A DNA stretch of 64,000 nt from Pseudomonas hunanensis (GTDB lineage: Bacteria; Pseudomonadota; Gammaproteobacteria; Pseudomonadales; Pseudomonadaceae): the NCBI RefSeq assembly GCF_013393325.1, contig NZ_QJRC01000073.1:62001-126000 (forward strand). The letters run 5' to 3'. This document shows positions 53,386 to 60,397 of this stretch, in pieces (within the stretch, counting starts at the first letter, position 1; every line of letters starts with the position of its first letter). Under the pieces are notes generated by a model that was not told where the DNA came from, searched no databases, and worked only from the letters and a program-made list of their open reading frames with translations. Made by a program: the position numbers and the translations under genes.

Positions 53386-54171
53386 TTAGAAGTGTACCTT
53401 GATCAGCGCACTGGCGACGCTCTGATTGCTGTCCAGGTTGCCACGGCTGTCGATGCCGTACTTGTCCTTCCAGTAGCTGTATTCAAAGCCGACGTAGAGC
53501 TGTTTGGCGCCCAGGTTCAGTGCCTTGCCCAGGTCATATTTGACCTGTGGGTTGAAGTGCAGGTTGGCGTGGTAGGTGCCACGGCGGGTTTGGTCATTGT
53601 CGGTGACCCAATCCATGTAACCGTCGATCAGAATGTCGGAGCGGCCCACCGGGATGGTGTACGACCAGCCGGGGGTGATCTGCCAGACATTGTCACCGGG
53701 GCGGCTGCCTTCGGTGTTGCGCACGTAGAAGTTGAGGGTGAAATAGTTGAAGCCGGGGATGTCCAGGTCGAAGCCGGGGCCGATCAGGTAGGCTTCGTTG
53801 TCGCCCTCGCCGCGCTCGTAGGTCATGGCCAGGAGCACGTCCTTGATCGGGCCGAAGGCAAGCTTGCGGTCGAGGATCTTGCCGAACGACAGGCGCGGGC
53901 TGAACTCGCCATAGTAGGTGGTCACGCCTTTGCTGGGGTCGGCTTTGCCGTTGTAGAAAATCTTGTCGACGAACATGAAGGTGTCGCCGTACTTCCATTT
54001 GTTGGCGTGCTCGAAAGTGATGGTCTGCTGGATATCAGGGTTGACCTTGAAGTCCTTGCCGTACAGGTAGGTCAGGCTTTCGCCGTGCCACTGCAGCCAT
54101 TCGCCTGCATGTGAGGGTAGGGTGGCCAGCAGGCTGCTGCCCAACAACAGGGACGTGGTGATGCGCTTCAT
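53386..54171 (-). CDS. Tsx-like nucleoside-specific outer membrane channel (copy 1)
   Basis: This 261-residue protein has a signal peptide (MKRITTSLLLGSSLLATLPSHA) and a Tsx-type barrel (LTYLYGKDFKVNPDIQQTITFEHANKWKYGDTFMFVDKIFY, DNVWQITPGWSYTIPVGRSDILIDGYMDW, C-terminal ALIKVHF). It is closely related to copy 2, suggesting tandem duplication. It follows the NCS2 permease, which fits outer- plus inner-membrane uptake of the same purines. The A-rich leader (54191-54204) has a Crc/Hfq-type motif. Confidence 0.86.
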   Translation of the reverse strand: MKRITTSLLLGSSLLATLPSHAGEWLQWHGESLTYLYGKDFKVNPDIQQTITFEHANKWKYGDTFMFVDKIFYNGKADPSKGVTTYYGEFSPRLSFGKILDRKLAFGPIKDVLLAMTYERGEGDNEAYLIGPGFDLDIPGFNYFTLNFYVRNTEGSRPGDNVWQITPGWSYTIPVGRSDILIDGYMDWVTDNDQTRRGTYHANLHFNPQVKYDLGKALNLGAKQLYVGFEYSYWKDKYGIDSRGNLDSNQSVASALIKVHF

Positions 54172-54193
54172 GTTGTGATTTCCGGACTTATTG

Positions 54194-54201
54194 TTTTTGT
54201 T
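54194..54201 (-). promoter_or_regulatory. Crc/Hfq-type motif AACAAAAA before Tsx-like copy 1
   Basis: On the minus strand AACAAAAACAATAAG lies 23-30 bases before the start codon. It matches AANAANAA. Confidence 0.45.
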
Positions 54202-54283
54202 GGCGGTTTTTTTGGCGCGCAGGCGCCCCGGGCGACCCATTCCGGCGGGTCGACGGCGTAGCGGTTACTGCAGATGTGAATGA

Positions 54284-54304
54284 GGGGCGGCAATGCGCCG
54301 CCCC
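54284..54304. other. hairpin after the NCS2 permease
   Basis: GGGGCGGC (54284-54291) pairs with GCCGCCCC (54297-54304) around AATGC, 8 bases past the permease stop. It may reduce readthrough into Tsx-like copy 1. Confidence 0.6.
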
Positions 54305-54311
54305 TTCTGGC

Positions 54312-55667
54312 TCAATGCTGGTGACAGGCGTCGTTGTGCACCGCGCGGTCGGCACCACCGAGGATGTTGAACAGGACGTTCAACACCAGGGCACTGACCG
54401 TGGCCATGGCGATACCACTGTGGGTGATGGGTTCCATCCACTGTGGCATCTGGGCGAAGAACTCCGGACGCACCACGGGGATCAACCCGAAGCCGACGCT
54501 CACGGCAACCAGCAGCTGGTTGCGGCGGTCGCCGATGTCCGCCTCCTGAAGAATCTTGATCCCGGTGGCGGTGACCATGCCGAACATGGCGATGGACGCG
54601 CCGCCCAGTACCGCAGGTGGGATCGAGGCAATCAGGAAGGCTGCCTTGGGCAGCAGGCTGAGCAGGATCAACAGGGCACCGGCCACGATGGTGACAAAGC
54701 GGCAGCGCACCCCGGTCATTTGCACCAGGCCGATGTTCTGGGCGAACGAGGAGTGGGTGAAGGTGTTGAAGAAACCGGCGATGAACGACGCACCGGCATC
54801 GCACAGCAGGCCGCGACGCAGCATGCCGGGGGTCACTTCGCGATCGGTCACCTTGCCCAGGGCCAGGAACATGCCGGTGGACTCGACGAAGATGATCACC
54901 ACCACCAGGCACATGGACAGGATGGGTGCCAGGCTGAATGTCGGCATGCCGAAGTGCAGGGGGGTGACCACCTGCAACCACGGCGCGTCCTTCAGGCCAG
55001 ACAGGTCGACCATGCCGATGGAACCGGCCAGGATGTAGCCAAGGCCCATGCCCACCAGTACCGACACGTTGACCCAGAAGCCGCGCATGAAGCGGTTGAT
55101 CAGCAGGATCACAGCCAATACCAGGCCGGCCACCAACAGGTAGATCGGCGAGCCAAAGGTTTCGGCTTCATGGCCGCCACCCGCCCAATTGACTGCCACG
55201 GGGAACAGCGACAGGCCAATCGAGGTGATCACCGTACCGGTGACCAGCGGCGGGAAGAAGCGTACGACCTTGGACATGAACGGGGCGATCAGCATGCCGA
55301 AGAACCCGGCGGCGATGGTCGCACCGAAGATCCCCTGCAGGCCTACGCCGGGCATGCCGGCCATGGCCACCATGCTGCCGACGGCCGCGAAACTGGCACC
55401 CATCATCACCGGCATGCGGATGCCCACCGGGCCGATACCGAACGACTGGATGATGGTAGCGACGCCAGCGACCAGCAGGTCGGCGTTGATCAGGAAAGCG
55501 ACTTCTTCACGGGACAACCCAGCGGCCTGGCCGATGATCAACGGCACGGCGATCGCGCCACCGTACATCAGCAGAACGTGTTGCAGGCCAACCAGGATCA
55601 GTTGGAACAGGGGCAAGGGTTCGCGCGGCGGCGCAATGGGGATATACGCCTTGCGTGACTCGGACAT
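54312..55667 (-). CDS. NCS2-family permease, probably urate/xanthine
   Basis: This 451-residue, roughly 14-helix transporter has NCS2 motifs: LILVGLQHVLLMYGGAIAVPLIIGQA, QSFGIGPVGIRMPVMMGASFAAVG, and the substrate-binding glutamate region VVIIFVESTGMFLALGKV followed by FFNTFTHSSFAQNIGLVQMTGV. This branch (UacT/UapA-like) carries urate and xanthine. It follows puuD by 158 bases, supplying substrate for urate oxidation. The leader has an AATAAAAACAAAA stretch before GAGG. Confidence 0.88.
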   Translation of the reverse strand: MSESRKAYIPIAPPREPLPLFQLILVGLQHVLLMYGGAIAVPLIIGQAAGLSREEVAFLINADLLVAGVATIIQSFGIGPVGIRMPVMMGASFAAVGSMVAMAGMPGVGLQGIFGATIAAGFFGMLIAPFMSKVVRFFPPLVTGTVITSIGLSLFPVAVNWAGGGHEAETFGSPIYLLVAGLVLAVILLINRFMRGFWVNVSVLVGMGLGYILAGSIGMVDLSGLKDAPWLQVVTPLHFGMPTFSLAPILSMCLVVVIIFVESTGMFLALGKVTDREVTPGMLRRGLLCDAGASFIAGFFNTFTHSSFAQNIGLVQMTGVRCRFVTIVAGALLILLSLLPKAAFLIASIPPAVLGGASIAMFGMVTATGIKILQEADIGDRRNQLLVAVSVGFGLIPVVRPEFFAQMPQWMEPITHSGIAMATVSALVLNVLFNILGGADRAVHNDACHQH

Positions 55668-55685
55668 GCAGCACCTCGAGTTTTG

Positions 55686-55693
55686 TTTTTATT
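55686..55693 (-). promoter_or_regulatory. Crc/Hfq-type motif AATAAAAA before the NCS2 permease
   Basis: On the minus strand AATAAAAACAAAACTCGAGG places an AANAANAA match right ahead of the ribosome binding site. Confidence 0.5.
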
Positions 55694-55697
55694 CTCG

Positions 55698-55822
55698 GAT
55701 CCAAGCGGCAAGCTCCAAGCGGCAAGCTTCAAGTAAAAGCTTGGTGATCCGCGTTGGAGCCTGACGCTCGATGCTTGCTTGTTACCTACGACTTACAGCT
55801 TGAGGCTTGAAGCTTGCGGCTT
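55698..55822. repeat. AAGCTT/CAAGC-rich degenerate repeat region
   Basis: Several short units of the GCGGCAAGCTTCAAG type occur near 55704-55733, and their reverse complements (GCTTGAAGCTTGCGGC) near 55800-55822. They form an imperfect inverted repeat between puuD and the NCS2 permease. Such intergenic repeats are common in Pseudomonas. Confidence 0.5.
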
Positions 55823-55825
55823 CGG

Positions 55826-57154
55826 TCAGTTGACCTGGGCACCTTTGGCGATCCAGTCGCCGACGAGCTTGCGCTCTTCGGTGGTCATCTGGGTGATGTT
55901 GCCCAGCGGCATGATCTGGCTGGCGACCGCTTGCGCCTGAATGCGCGCGGCCTGGGCCTGGATCTGCTGCGGGGTGTCGAACATCACGCCGGCAGGGGCG
56001 GCACTGAACAGTGGGCTGGTCGGTTTGGACGAATGGCACACGGTGCAGCGTTCCTGGATGACATTGTGGATCTTGTCGAAGTCGCCACCACCGGCCTGGG
56101 CTGCCGCCTGGGCAGGGGCCTCGGCGGGTGCGGCCGGCGCTTGGGCAGCCTTGGCGGCGTCCTCGGCGCGCTGCTCGGCAGCGGTCTTGCCACCGACGGC
56201 GGTCGCGGGCAGCGGTTGGTACTCGACCTTCGCTGCGGCTTGCTCTGGGCTTACGGCCATCGGTTTCGGGCCGGTGACGTAGGCCAGGCAGATCATTGCC
56301 AGGGCGCCGACGGGCAGGGTCCAGGCGTACTTGTTGCTGTCGTGACGGGTGTTGAAGTAGTGGCGGATCAGAACCGCGGCTACTGCGATACCGGCCAGGA
56401 TCAGCCAGTTGTACTGGCTACCGTAGGTGCTCGGGAAATGGTTGCTGATCATGATGAACAGCACCGGCAGGGTGAAGTAGTTGTTGTGACGCGAGCGCAG
56501 CAGGCCCTTGGCCGGCAGTACCGGGTCGGGCGTCTGGTTGTTCTCGATCGCCGCCACCAGCTGGCGCTGGGCCGGCATGATGATGCGGAACACGTTACCA
56601 ACCATGATGGTGCCGATGATCGCGCCGGTGTGCAGGTACGCGCCACGGCCGCTGAACACCAGGCTGAAGCCCCAGCAGGCGGCGATGATCAGCACGAACA
56701 GCACACCACCGAGCAGCGCAGGCTTCTTGCCCAGGGGCGAGTCGCACAGGAAGTCGTAGATGAACCAGCCAGCGATCAACGAGCCGATACCGATGGCCAC
56801 GCCTTCGGCACCGCTCAGGGTGCTGCCAGGGGCCAGCAGGTACAGGGCCGGGTTCCAGTAGAACACCACGCACAGCAGGGCGATACCGGACATCCAGGTG
56901 AAGTAGGCTTCCCATTTGAACCAGTGCAGGTTCTCGGGCATTTTCGGGGGTGCGAGTTTGTATTTCTCCAGGTGGTAGATACCACCGCCGTGAATCGCCC
57001 AGAGATCACCCGACAACCCATCGCGCGGGTTGCTTCGGTTCAGGTGGTTCTCCAGCCAGACGAAGTAGAACGATGCACCGATCCAGGCGACACCGGTGAT
57101 CATGTGAACCCAGCGAATGCTCAGGTTCAGCCATTCGTGAAGGTGTGCTTCCAC
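55826..57154 (-). CDS. puuD: membrane urate hydroxylase PuuD with C-terminal cytochrome c
   Basis: This 442-residue protein has about 8-9 membrane helices (10-300; RWVHMITGVAWIGASFYFVW, conserved His in HGGGIYHLEKY and RHNNYFTLP). An Ala/Pro linker (about 320-355) precedes a cytochrome c domain with heme motif CTVCH and an axial Met near MPLGNI. PuuD oxidises urate to 5-hydroxyisourate and passes electrons to its heme. The start is GTG 57154 after GAGG. The covalent heme would depend on the ccm system in this window. It lies 44 bases after allA. Confidence 0.92.
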   Translation of the reverse strand: MEAHLHEWLNLSIRWVHMITGVAWIGASFYFVWLENHLNRSNPRDGLSGDLWAIHGGGIYHLEKYKLAPPKMPENLHWFKWEAYFTWMSGIALLCVVFYWNPALYLLAPGSTLSGAEGVAIGIGSLIAGWFIYDFLCDSPLGKKPALLGGVLFVLIIAACWGFSLVFSGRGAYLHTGAIIGTIMVGNVFRIIMPAQRQLVAAIENNQTPDPVLPAKGLLRSRHNNYFTLPVLFIMISNHFPSTYGSQYNWLILAGIAVAAVLIRHYFNTRHDSNKYAWTLPVGALAMICLAYVTGPKPMAVSPEQAAAKVEYQPLPATAVGGKTAAEQRAEDAAKAAQAPAAPAEAPAQAAAQAGGGDFDKIHNVIQERCTVCHSSKPTSPLFSAAPAGVMFDTPQQIQAQAARIQAQAVASQIMPLGNITQMTTEERKLVGDWIAKGAQVN

Positions 57155-57198
57155 AGTATGTACCTCTGCCAGTCACCGAGAAGATGACTGACCTTTTC

Positions 57199-57702
57199 TT
57201 ATTGGTGGGGATTGAGGATCAGCATCTGTTCCTCGGTGAAGTAATGCTCATCGCAGTTGTTGCCAGAACCACTGCGATCAACCACCAGGAAATCATCCCG
57301 CTTTTCGATCGTAAGCACCGGGTGGTGCCAAACGCCGCGATGGTAATTAACGCCCTGCCTGCCATTACTGCGGAAGGCCCGGACCAAGCCTGATACAGGT
57401 GCATCGCCAACCGGCGCGACCACGATCAGAAAGGGGTTGCCGAGCAGCGGGATGAAAGCCTGGCTGCCCAGCGGATGGCGTTCCAGCATGCGCACGGTCA
57501 GCGGCATGTCCTGCGCGTCGGCGCGGAAGATGCTGATGATCGCCTTGTCTTCAGGCTCGGCGGTTTCGACCGTGGCGAGCTTGTGAAAGCGCATGGTCGA
57601 GCCGTTGTTGATCATGAAGTGGTCGCTGCCGTCGGTTTCGATCACGTCTCCGAATTGGGCGAAGGCTTCTTTGGTCAGGGGCTCGATCATCAGGGTGCGC
57701 AT
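57199..57702 (-). CDS. allA: ureidoglycolate lyase
   Basis: This 167-residue cupin-like AllA splits ureidoglycolate into glyoxylate and urea, feeding Gcl and the urea transporter. Features are MRTLMIEPLTKEAFAQFGDVIE at the start, LERHPLGSQAFIPL and NYHRGVWHHPVLTIE with metal or substrate histidines. It lies 49 bases after uraD on the same strand. There is no room for an allantoicase gene between them. ATG 57702 has AGAGA about 8 bases upstream. Confidence 0.93.
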   Translation of the reverse strand: MRTLMIEPLTKEAFAQFGDVIETDGSDHFMINNGSTMRFHKLATVETAEPEDKAIISIFRADAQDMPLTVRMLERHPLGSQAFIPLLGNPFLIVVAPVGDAPVSGLVRAFRSNGRQGVNYHRGVWHHPVLTIEKRDDFLVVDRSGSGNNCDEHYFTEEQMLILNPHQ

Positions 57703-57751
57703 GCGGTTATCTCTTCTATTGTTCGTTTTCTGAATAAGGTTCGGCTGTTGC

Positions 57752-58267
57752 TTACAGCTGCAGCAGGCGGAACAGGGCGATCAGGTTGATCTGCGCCAGG
57801 GCTTCCTTGAATTCGGCATCGGCATCGTTGTGGATGCGTTTTTCAAAGGCGGCGAGGATCTGGTGCCGATTGCTGCCCTTTACCGCCATGATGAACGGGA
57901 ACTGGAACTTGGCCTTGTAGGCGTCGTTCAGCTCGGTGAAACGGGCGAATTCTTCGGCGGTGCACTGGTGAATACCGGCGCCGGCCTGTTCGTTGGTGCT
58001 CGATTCGGTCAGTTCGCCCTGGATGGCGGCCTTGCCGGCGAGGTCCGGGTGAGCGTTGATCAGTGCCAGCTGGTCGGCGTGGTTGGCGCTGAGCAGGATG
58101 TCGCTCATGCGCTGGTGCAGCGCCTCGATCTCGTCCAGTTCGCCCAGTTGGCCCAGGTCATAGGCTTTTTCGGCCACCCACGGCGAGTGCTCGTAGATGT
58201 CGGCGAAGGCTGCGACGAAGGCGTCACGGCTCAGGGCGGATGGCTTGAGAGTGTTGAAGGCGGTCAT
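57752..58267 (-). CDS. uraD: OHCU decarboxylase
   Basis: This 171-residue enzyme converts 2-oxo-4-hydroxy-4-carboxy-5-ureidoimidazoline to S-allantoin. It has FADIYEHSPWVAEKAY, INAHPDLAGKAA with the catalytic histidine, and the conserved tail KFQFPFIMAVKGSNRHQILAAFEKR. The start overlaps the puuE stop by one base (TGATG), giving tight translational coupling. Confidence 0.95.
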   Translation of the reverse strand: MTAFNTLKPSALSRDAFVAAFADIYEHSPWVAEKAYDLGQLGELDEIEALHQRMSDILLSANHADQLALINAHPDLAGKAAIQGELTESSTNEQAGAGIHQCTAEEFARFTELNDAYKAKFQFPFIMAVKGSNRHQILAAFEKRIHNDADAEFKEALAQINLIALFRLLQL

Positions 58268-59193
58268 CAGGCGTTCTCTTTCTTGTACGGGTGGGTGGTG
58301 TGCCAGTGGCGGGCGATATCCACGCGACGGGCGAACCAGACCTGGTCATGGCTTTTTGCGTAATCGACGAAGCGCTTCAGTGCAGCCAGGCGCGCCGGGC
58401 GGCCGACCAGGCGGCAATGCAGGCCGATGGACAGCATTTTTGGTGCTTCGGCGCCTTCGGCGTACAGCACATCGAAGGCGTCTTTGAGGTACTGGAAGAA
58501 CTGCTCGCCGCAGTTGAAACCCTGCACCTGGGTGAAGCGCATGTCGTTGGTGTCCAGGGTGTAAGGGATCACCAGGTGCGGCTTGCCGGTAGGGGTGTTC
58601 GGCTCCCAGTAGGGCAGGTCGTCGTCGTAGGTGTCGCTGTCATAGAGGAAGCCACCTTCTTCCATCACCAGGCGGCGGGTGTTGGGGCCGGTGCGGCCGG
58701 TGTACCAGCCCACTGGGCGCTCGCCGGTGAGTTCGGTGAGGATGCGGATGGCTTCGAGCATGTGCTCGCGCTCCTGGGCCTCGTCCATGTTCTGGTAATC
58801 GATCCAGCGGTAGCCGTGGCTGCAGATTTCGTGGCCGGCTTCGGCCATGGCGCGGATAACGTCAGGGTGGCGCTGGGCGGCCATGGCCACGGCGAAGATG
58901 GTCAGCGGCACACCGCTTTCCTTGAACAGCTTCAGCAGGCGCCACACGCCGGCACGGCTGCCGTACTCGTACAGCGATTCCATGCTCATGTTGCGCTGGC
59001 CCTGCAGTGGCTGGGCAGCGACCATCTCGGACAGGAAGGCTTCGGACTCTTTGTCACCGTGCAGGATGTTGCGTTCGCCGCCTTCCTCGTAGTTGAGGAC
59101 GAAAGACAGCGCGATGCGAGCGTTGCCCGGCCATTGCGGGTGAGGAGGGTTGTTGCCGTAACCGATCAGGTCGCGAGGGTAGTCAGCGCTCAC
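58267..59193 (-). CDS. puuE: allantoinase PuuE (polysaccharide deacetylase fold)
   Basis: This 308-residue cofactor-independent allantoinase hydrolyses S-allantoin to allantoate. It starts MSADYPRDLIGYGNNPPHPQWPGNARIALSFVLNYEEGGERN and contains the deacetylase-fold ICSHGYRWIDYQ and GLHCRLVGRPARL. It is the first gene of a minus-strand run puuE-uraD-allA-puuD-permease-Tsx. The start is GTG 59193, following AAGGAAG. The operator TTGTATACAA lies 77-86 bases upstream. Confidence 0.95.
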   Translation of the reverse strand: MSADYPRDLIGYGNNPPHPQWPGNARIALSFVLNYEEGGERNILHGDKESEAFLSEMVAAQPLQGQRNMSMESLYEYGSRAGVWRLLKLFKESGVPLTIFAVAMAAQRHPDVIRAMAEAGHEICSHGYRWIDYQNMDEAQEREHMLEAIRILTELTGERPVGWYTGRTGPNTRRLVMEEGGFLYDSDTYDDDLPYWEPNTPTGKPHLVIPYTLDTNDMRFTQVQGFNCGEQFFQYLKDAFDVLYAEGAEAPKMLSIGLHCRLVGRPARLAALKRFVDYAKSHDQVWFARRVDIARHWHTTHPYKKENA

Positions 59194-59269
59194 TGCAGTC
59201 TTCCTTCTTGTGCGTTAGTGCAGGGGGTGGGCGGGCCGCGTCGGTATGTCGCACCACCGGATGGGCTGA

Positions 59270-59279
59270 TTGTATACAA
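59270..59279. promoter_or_regulatory. GntR-type operator TTGTATACAA (puuE)
   Basis: A perfect palindrome 77-86 bases upstream of the puuE start, identical to the gcl and permease sites. Confidence 0.75.
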
Positions 59280-59382
59280 CTTCTGAAATCTTTTGTAAGC
59301 CTGTTTTTCCGCATTTCTTCCCTTTTGTCGCCCTGCAGCGACCTGGAAATACAGTGCAAGAAACCTGCCTGATTGGTCAGCT

Positions 59383-59400
59383 AATGACGTTGACGTCGTT
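59383..59400. promoter_or_regulatory. near-palindrome between puuE and hiuH
   Basis: AATGACGTTGACGTCGTT is symmetric at 14 of 18 positions (arms GACGT/ACGTC). It differs from the GntR-type sites, so it could serve another regulator. Confidence 0.4.
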
Positions 59401-59470
59401 ACGTCGCTTGTATTTGCGACCGATGGGTCGTTTATGGGCGCCGGACGAACGGTGTGACAGAAGGGTTTAA

Positions 59471-59488
59471 AAAATTGTGTACAATTTT
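59471..59488. promoter_or_regulatory. GntR-type operator (hiuH), extended palindrome
   Basis: AAAATTGTGTACAATTTT is symmetric except for the central GT step. It contains TTGTGTACAA and lies 105-122 bases upstream of hiuH. Confidence 0.75.
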
Positions 59489-59592
59489 GCGATGGAATGT
59501 CTTAATGGCGTCATTCCCGCCTGCCGCAGGCGCTATGCTGGTGCGAAGGCTGAGTATTTTTTGCCCACAGATTGAACAAGAGGCGACACGCA

Positions 59593-59946
59593 ATGGGACG
59601 TTTGACCACACACGTACTGGATGCCGCGCATGGCTGCCCGGGCAGCTCGATCAAGGTCGAGCTGTACCGCGTCGAAGGCCAGCAACTGGAGCTGGTGAAT
59701 ACCGCCCTGACCAACAGCGATGGCCGCGTCGACGCGCCACTGCTGCAGGGTGACGACTACCGCACTGGCGTTTACCAGTTGCAGTTCAGCGCTGGCGATT
59801 ACTACCGCGCCCGCGGCGTGCAACTGCCGGCCCAGGCGTTTCTGGATGTTGTCGTGCTGCGCTTTGGTATCGACGAGCAGCAGGAGCACTACCACGTGCC
59901 ACTGCTGATCTCGCCGTACAGCTATTCGACCTATCGTGGAAGCTAG
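59593..59946 (+). CDS. hiuH: 5-hydroxyisourate hydrolase
   Basis: This 117-residue transthyretin-like enzyme converts 5-hydroxyisourate from PuuD to OHCU for UraD. It starts MGRLTTHVLDAAHGCPGSS and has the conserved LTTHVLD motif, HYHVPLLISPYSYSTYRGS with the family-typical YRGS end. No signal peptide is present. ATG 59593 follows AGGCG; an upstream ATG at 59572 was rejected. It is a single-gene unit divergent from puuE, ended by the terminator at 59980-60008. Confidence 0.96.
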   Translation: MGRLTTHVLDAAHGCPGSSIKVELYRVEGQQLELVNTALTNSDGRVDAPLLQGDDYRTGVYQLQFSAGDYYRARGVQLPAQAFLDVVVLRFGIDEQQEHYHVPLLISPYSYSTYRGS

Positions 59947-59979
59947 TTGGTCGCTAGAAGAATCTTCGTAGGTCCTTTG

Positions 59980-60008
59980 GCCCGCTCTCACACTGGCGGG
60001 CTTTTTTT
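59980..60008 (+). terminator. Rho-independent terminator of hiuH
   Basis: GCCCGC (59980-59985) pairs with GCGGGC (59996-60001) and is followed by seven T, 33 bases past the hiuH stop. Confidence 0.9.
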
Positions 60009-60052
60009 CGTCTGCTGTTTTTGTGCCTGGCGTGGGATGTGGGTGCCTGGGG

Positions 60053-60275
60053 GATCGAGCGCCGCCCGCGCGGCGCATCGCGAGCTGCGCTCGCTCCTAC
60101 GTTTGTTTCGGGCCAATAATTCCTGTGGGATTTGCGCGCGAACGCCTTGGCGCATGGCGCGATATCGCGTCGTACAAACAAGGCGGTCGCGCGCGTCTGT
60201 CACAGGCGTAACTGGCCCGAAACAAACGTAGGAGCGAGCGTAGCTCGCGATGCGCCGCGCGGGCGGCGCTCGATC
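60053..60275. repeat. 223-base long inverted repeat
   Basis: Arm 60053-60115 and arm 60213-60275 (63 bases each) are reverse complements with a single mismatch. The 97-base centre has further nested inverted pieces (CCTGTG/CACAGG, GCCTTG/CAAGGC) and the palindrome CGCGATATCGCG. It could be a REP cluster or a miniature transposable element; no target duplication was seen. Confidence 0.8.
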
Positions 60276-60356
60276 TATGCACCACCTCAAAACTCAAGGC
60301 AGACACCTGGTGGCCTAGACCCTACCGCTCGGCGAGCACATTTGCGGCTAAACCAG

Positions 60357-60380
60357 AAAAGGGCGCCGAAGCGCCCTTTT
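60357..60380 (-). terminator. terminator of the AzgA-type permease gene
   Basis: AAAAGGGCGC-CGAA-GCGCCCTTTT is symmetric and lies 18 bases past the permease stop. It can act in both directions. Confidence 0.85.
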
Positions 60381-60397
60381 GGTCGGCGTATAAGGGT

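Larger units (their letters stand above)
59194..59592. other. 399-base divergent promoter region, puuE/hiuH
   Basis: No gene is seen. It holds the operator TTGTATACAA (59270-59279) facing puuE and the extended palindrome around TTGTGTACAA (59475-59484) facing hiuH. Between them is an unrelated 18-base near-palindrome (59383-59400). Confidence 0.6.
59947..60397. other. 451-base intergenic region with terminators and a long inverted repeat
   Basis: It contains the hiuH terminator (59980-60008), a 223-base inverted-repeat structure (60053-60275) and the terminator of the AzgA permease (60357-60380). No gene is credible here; short open frames lie within the palindrome. Confidence 0.7.

Noticed and set aside
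55826..57702. Possible hidden allantoicase between uraD and puuD
   Set aside because: All reading frames here are accounted for by allA and puuD; the uraD-allA gap is 49 bases.
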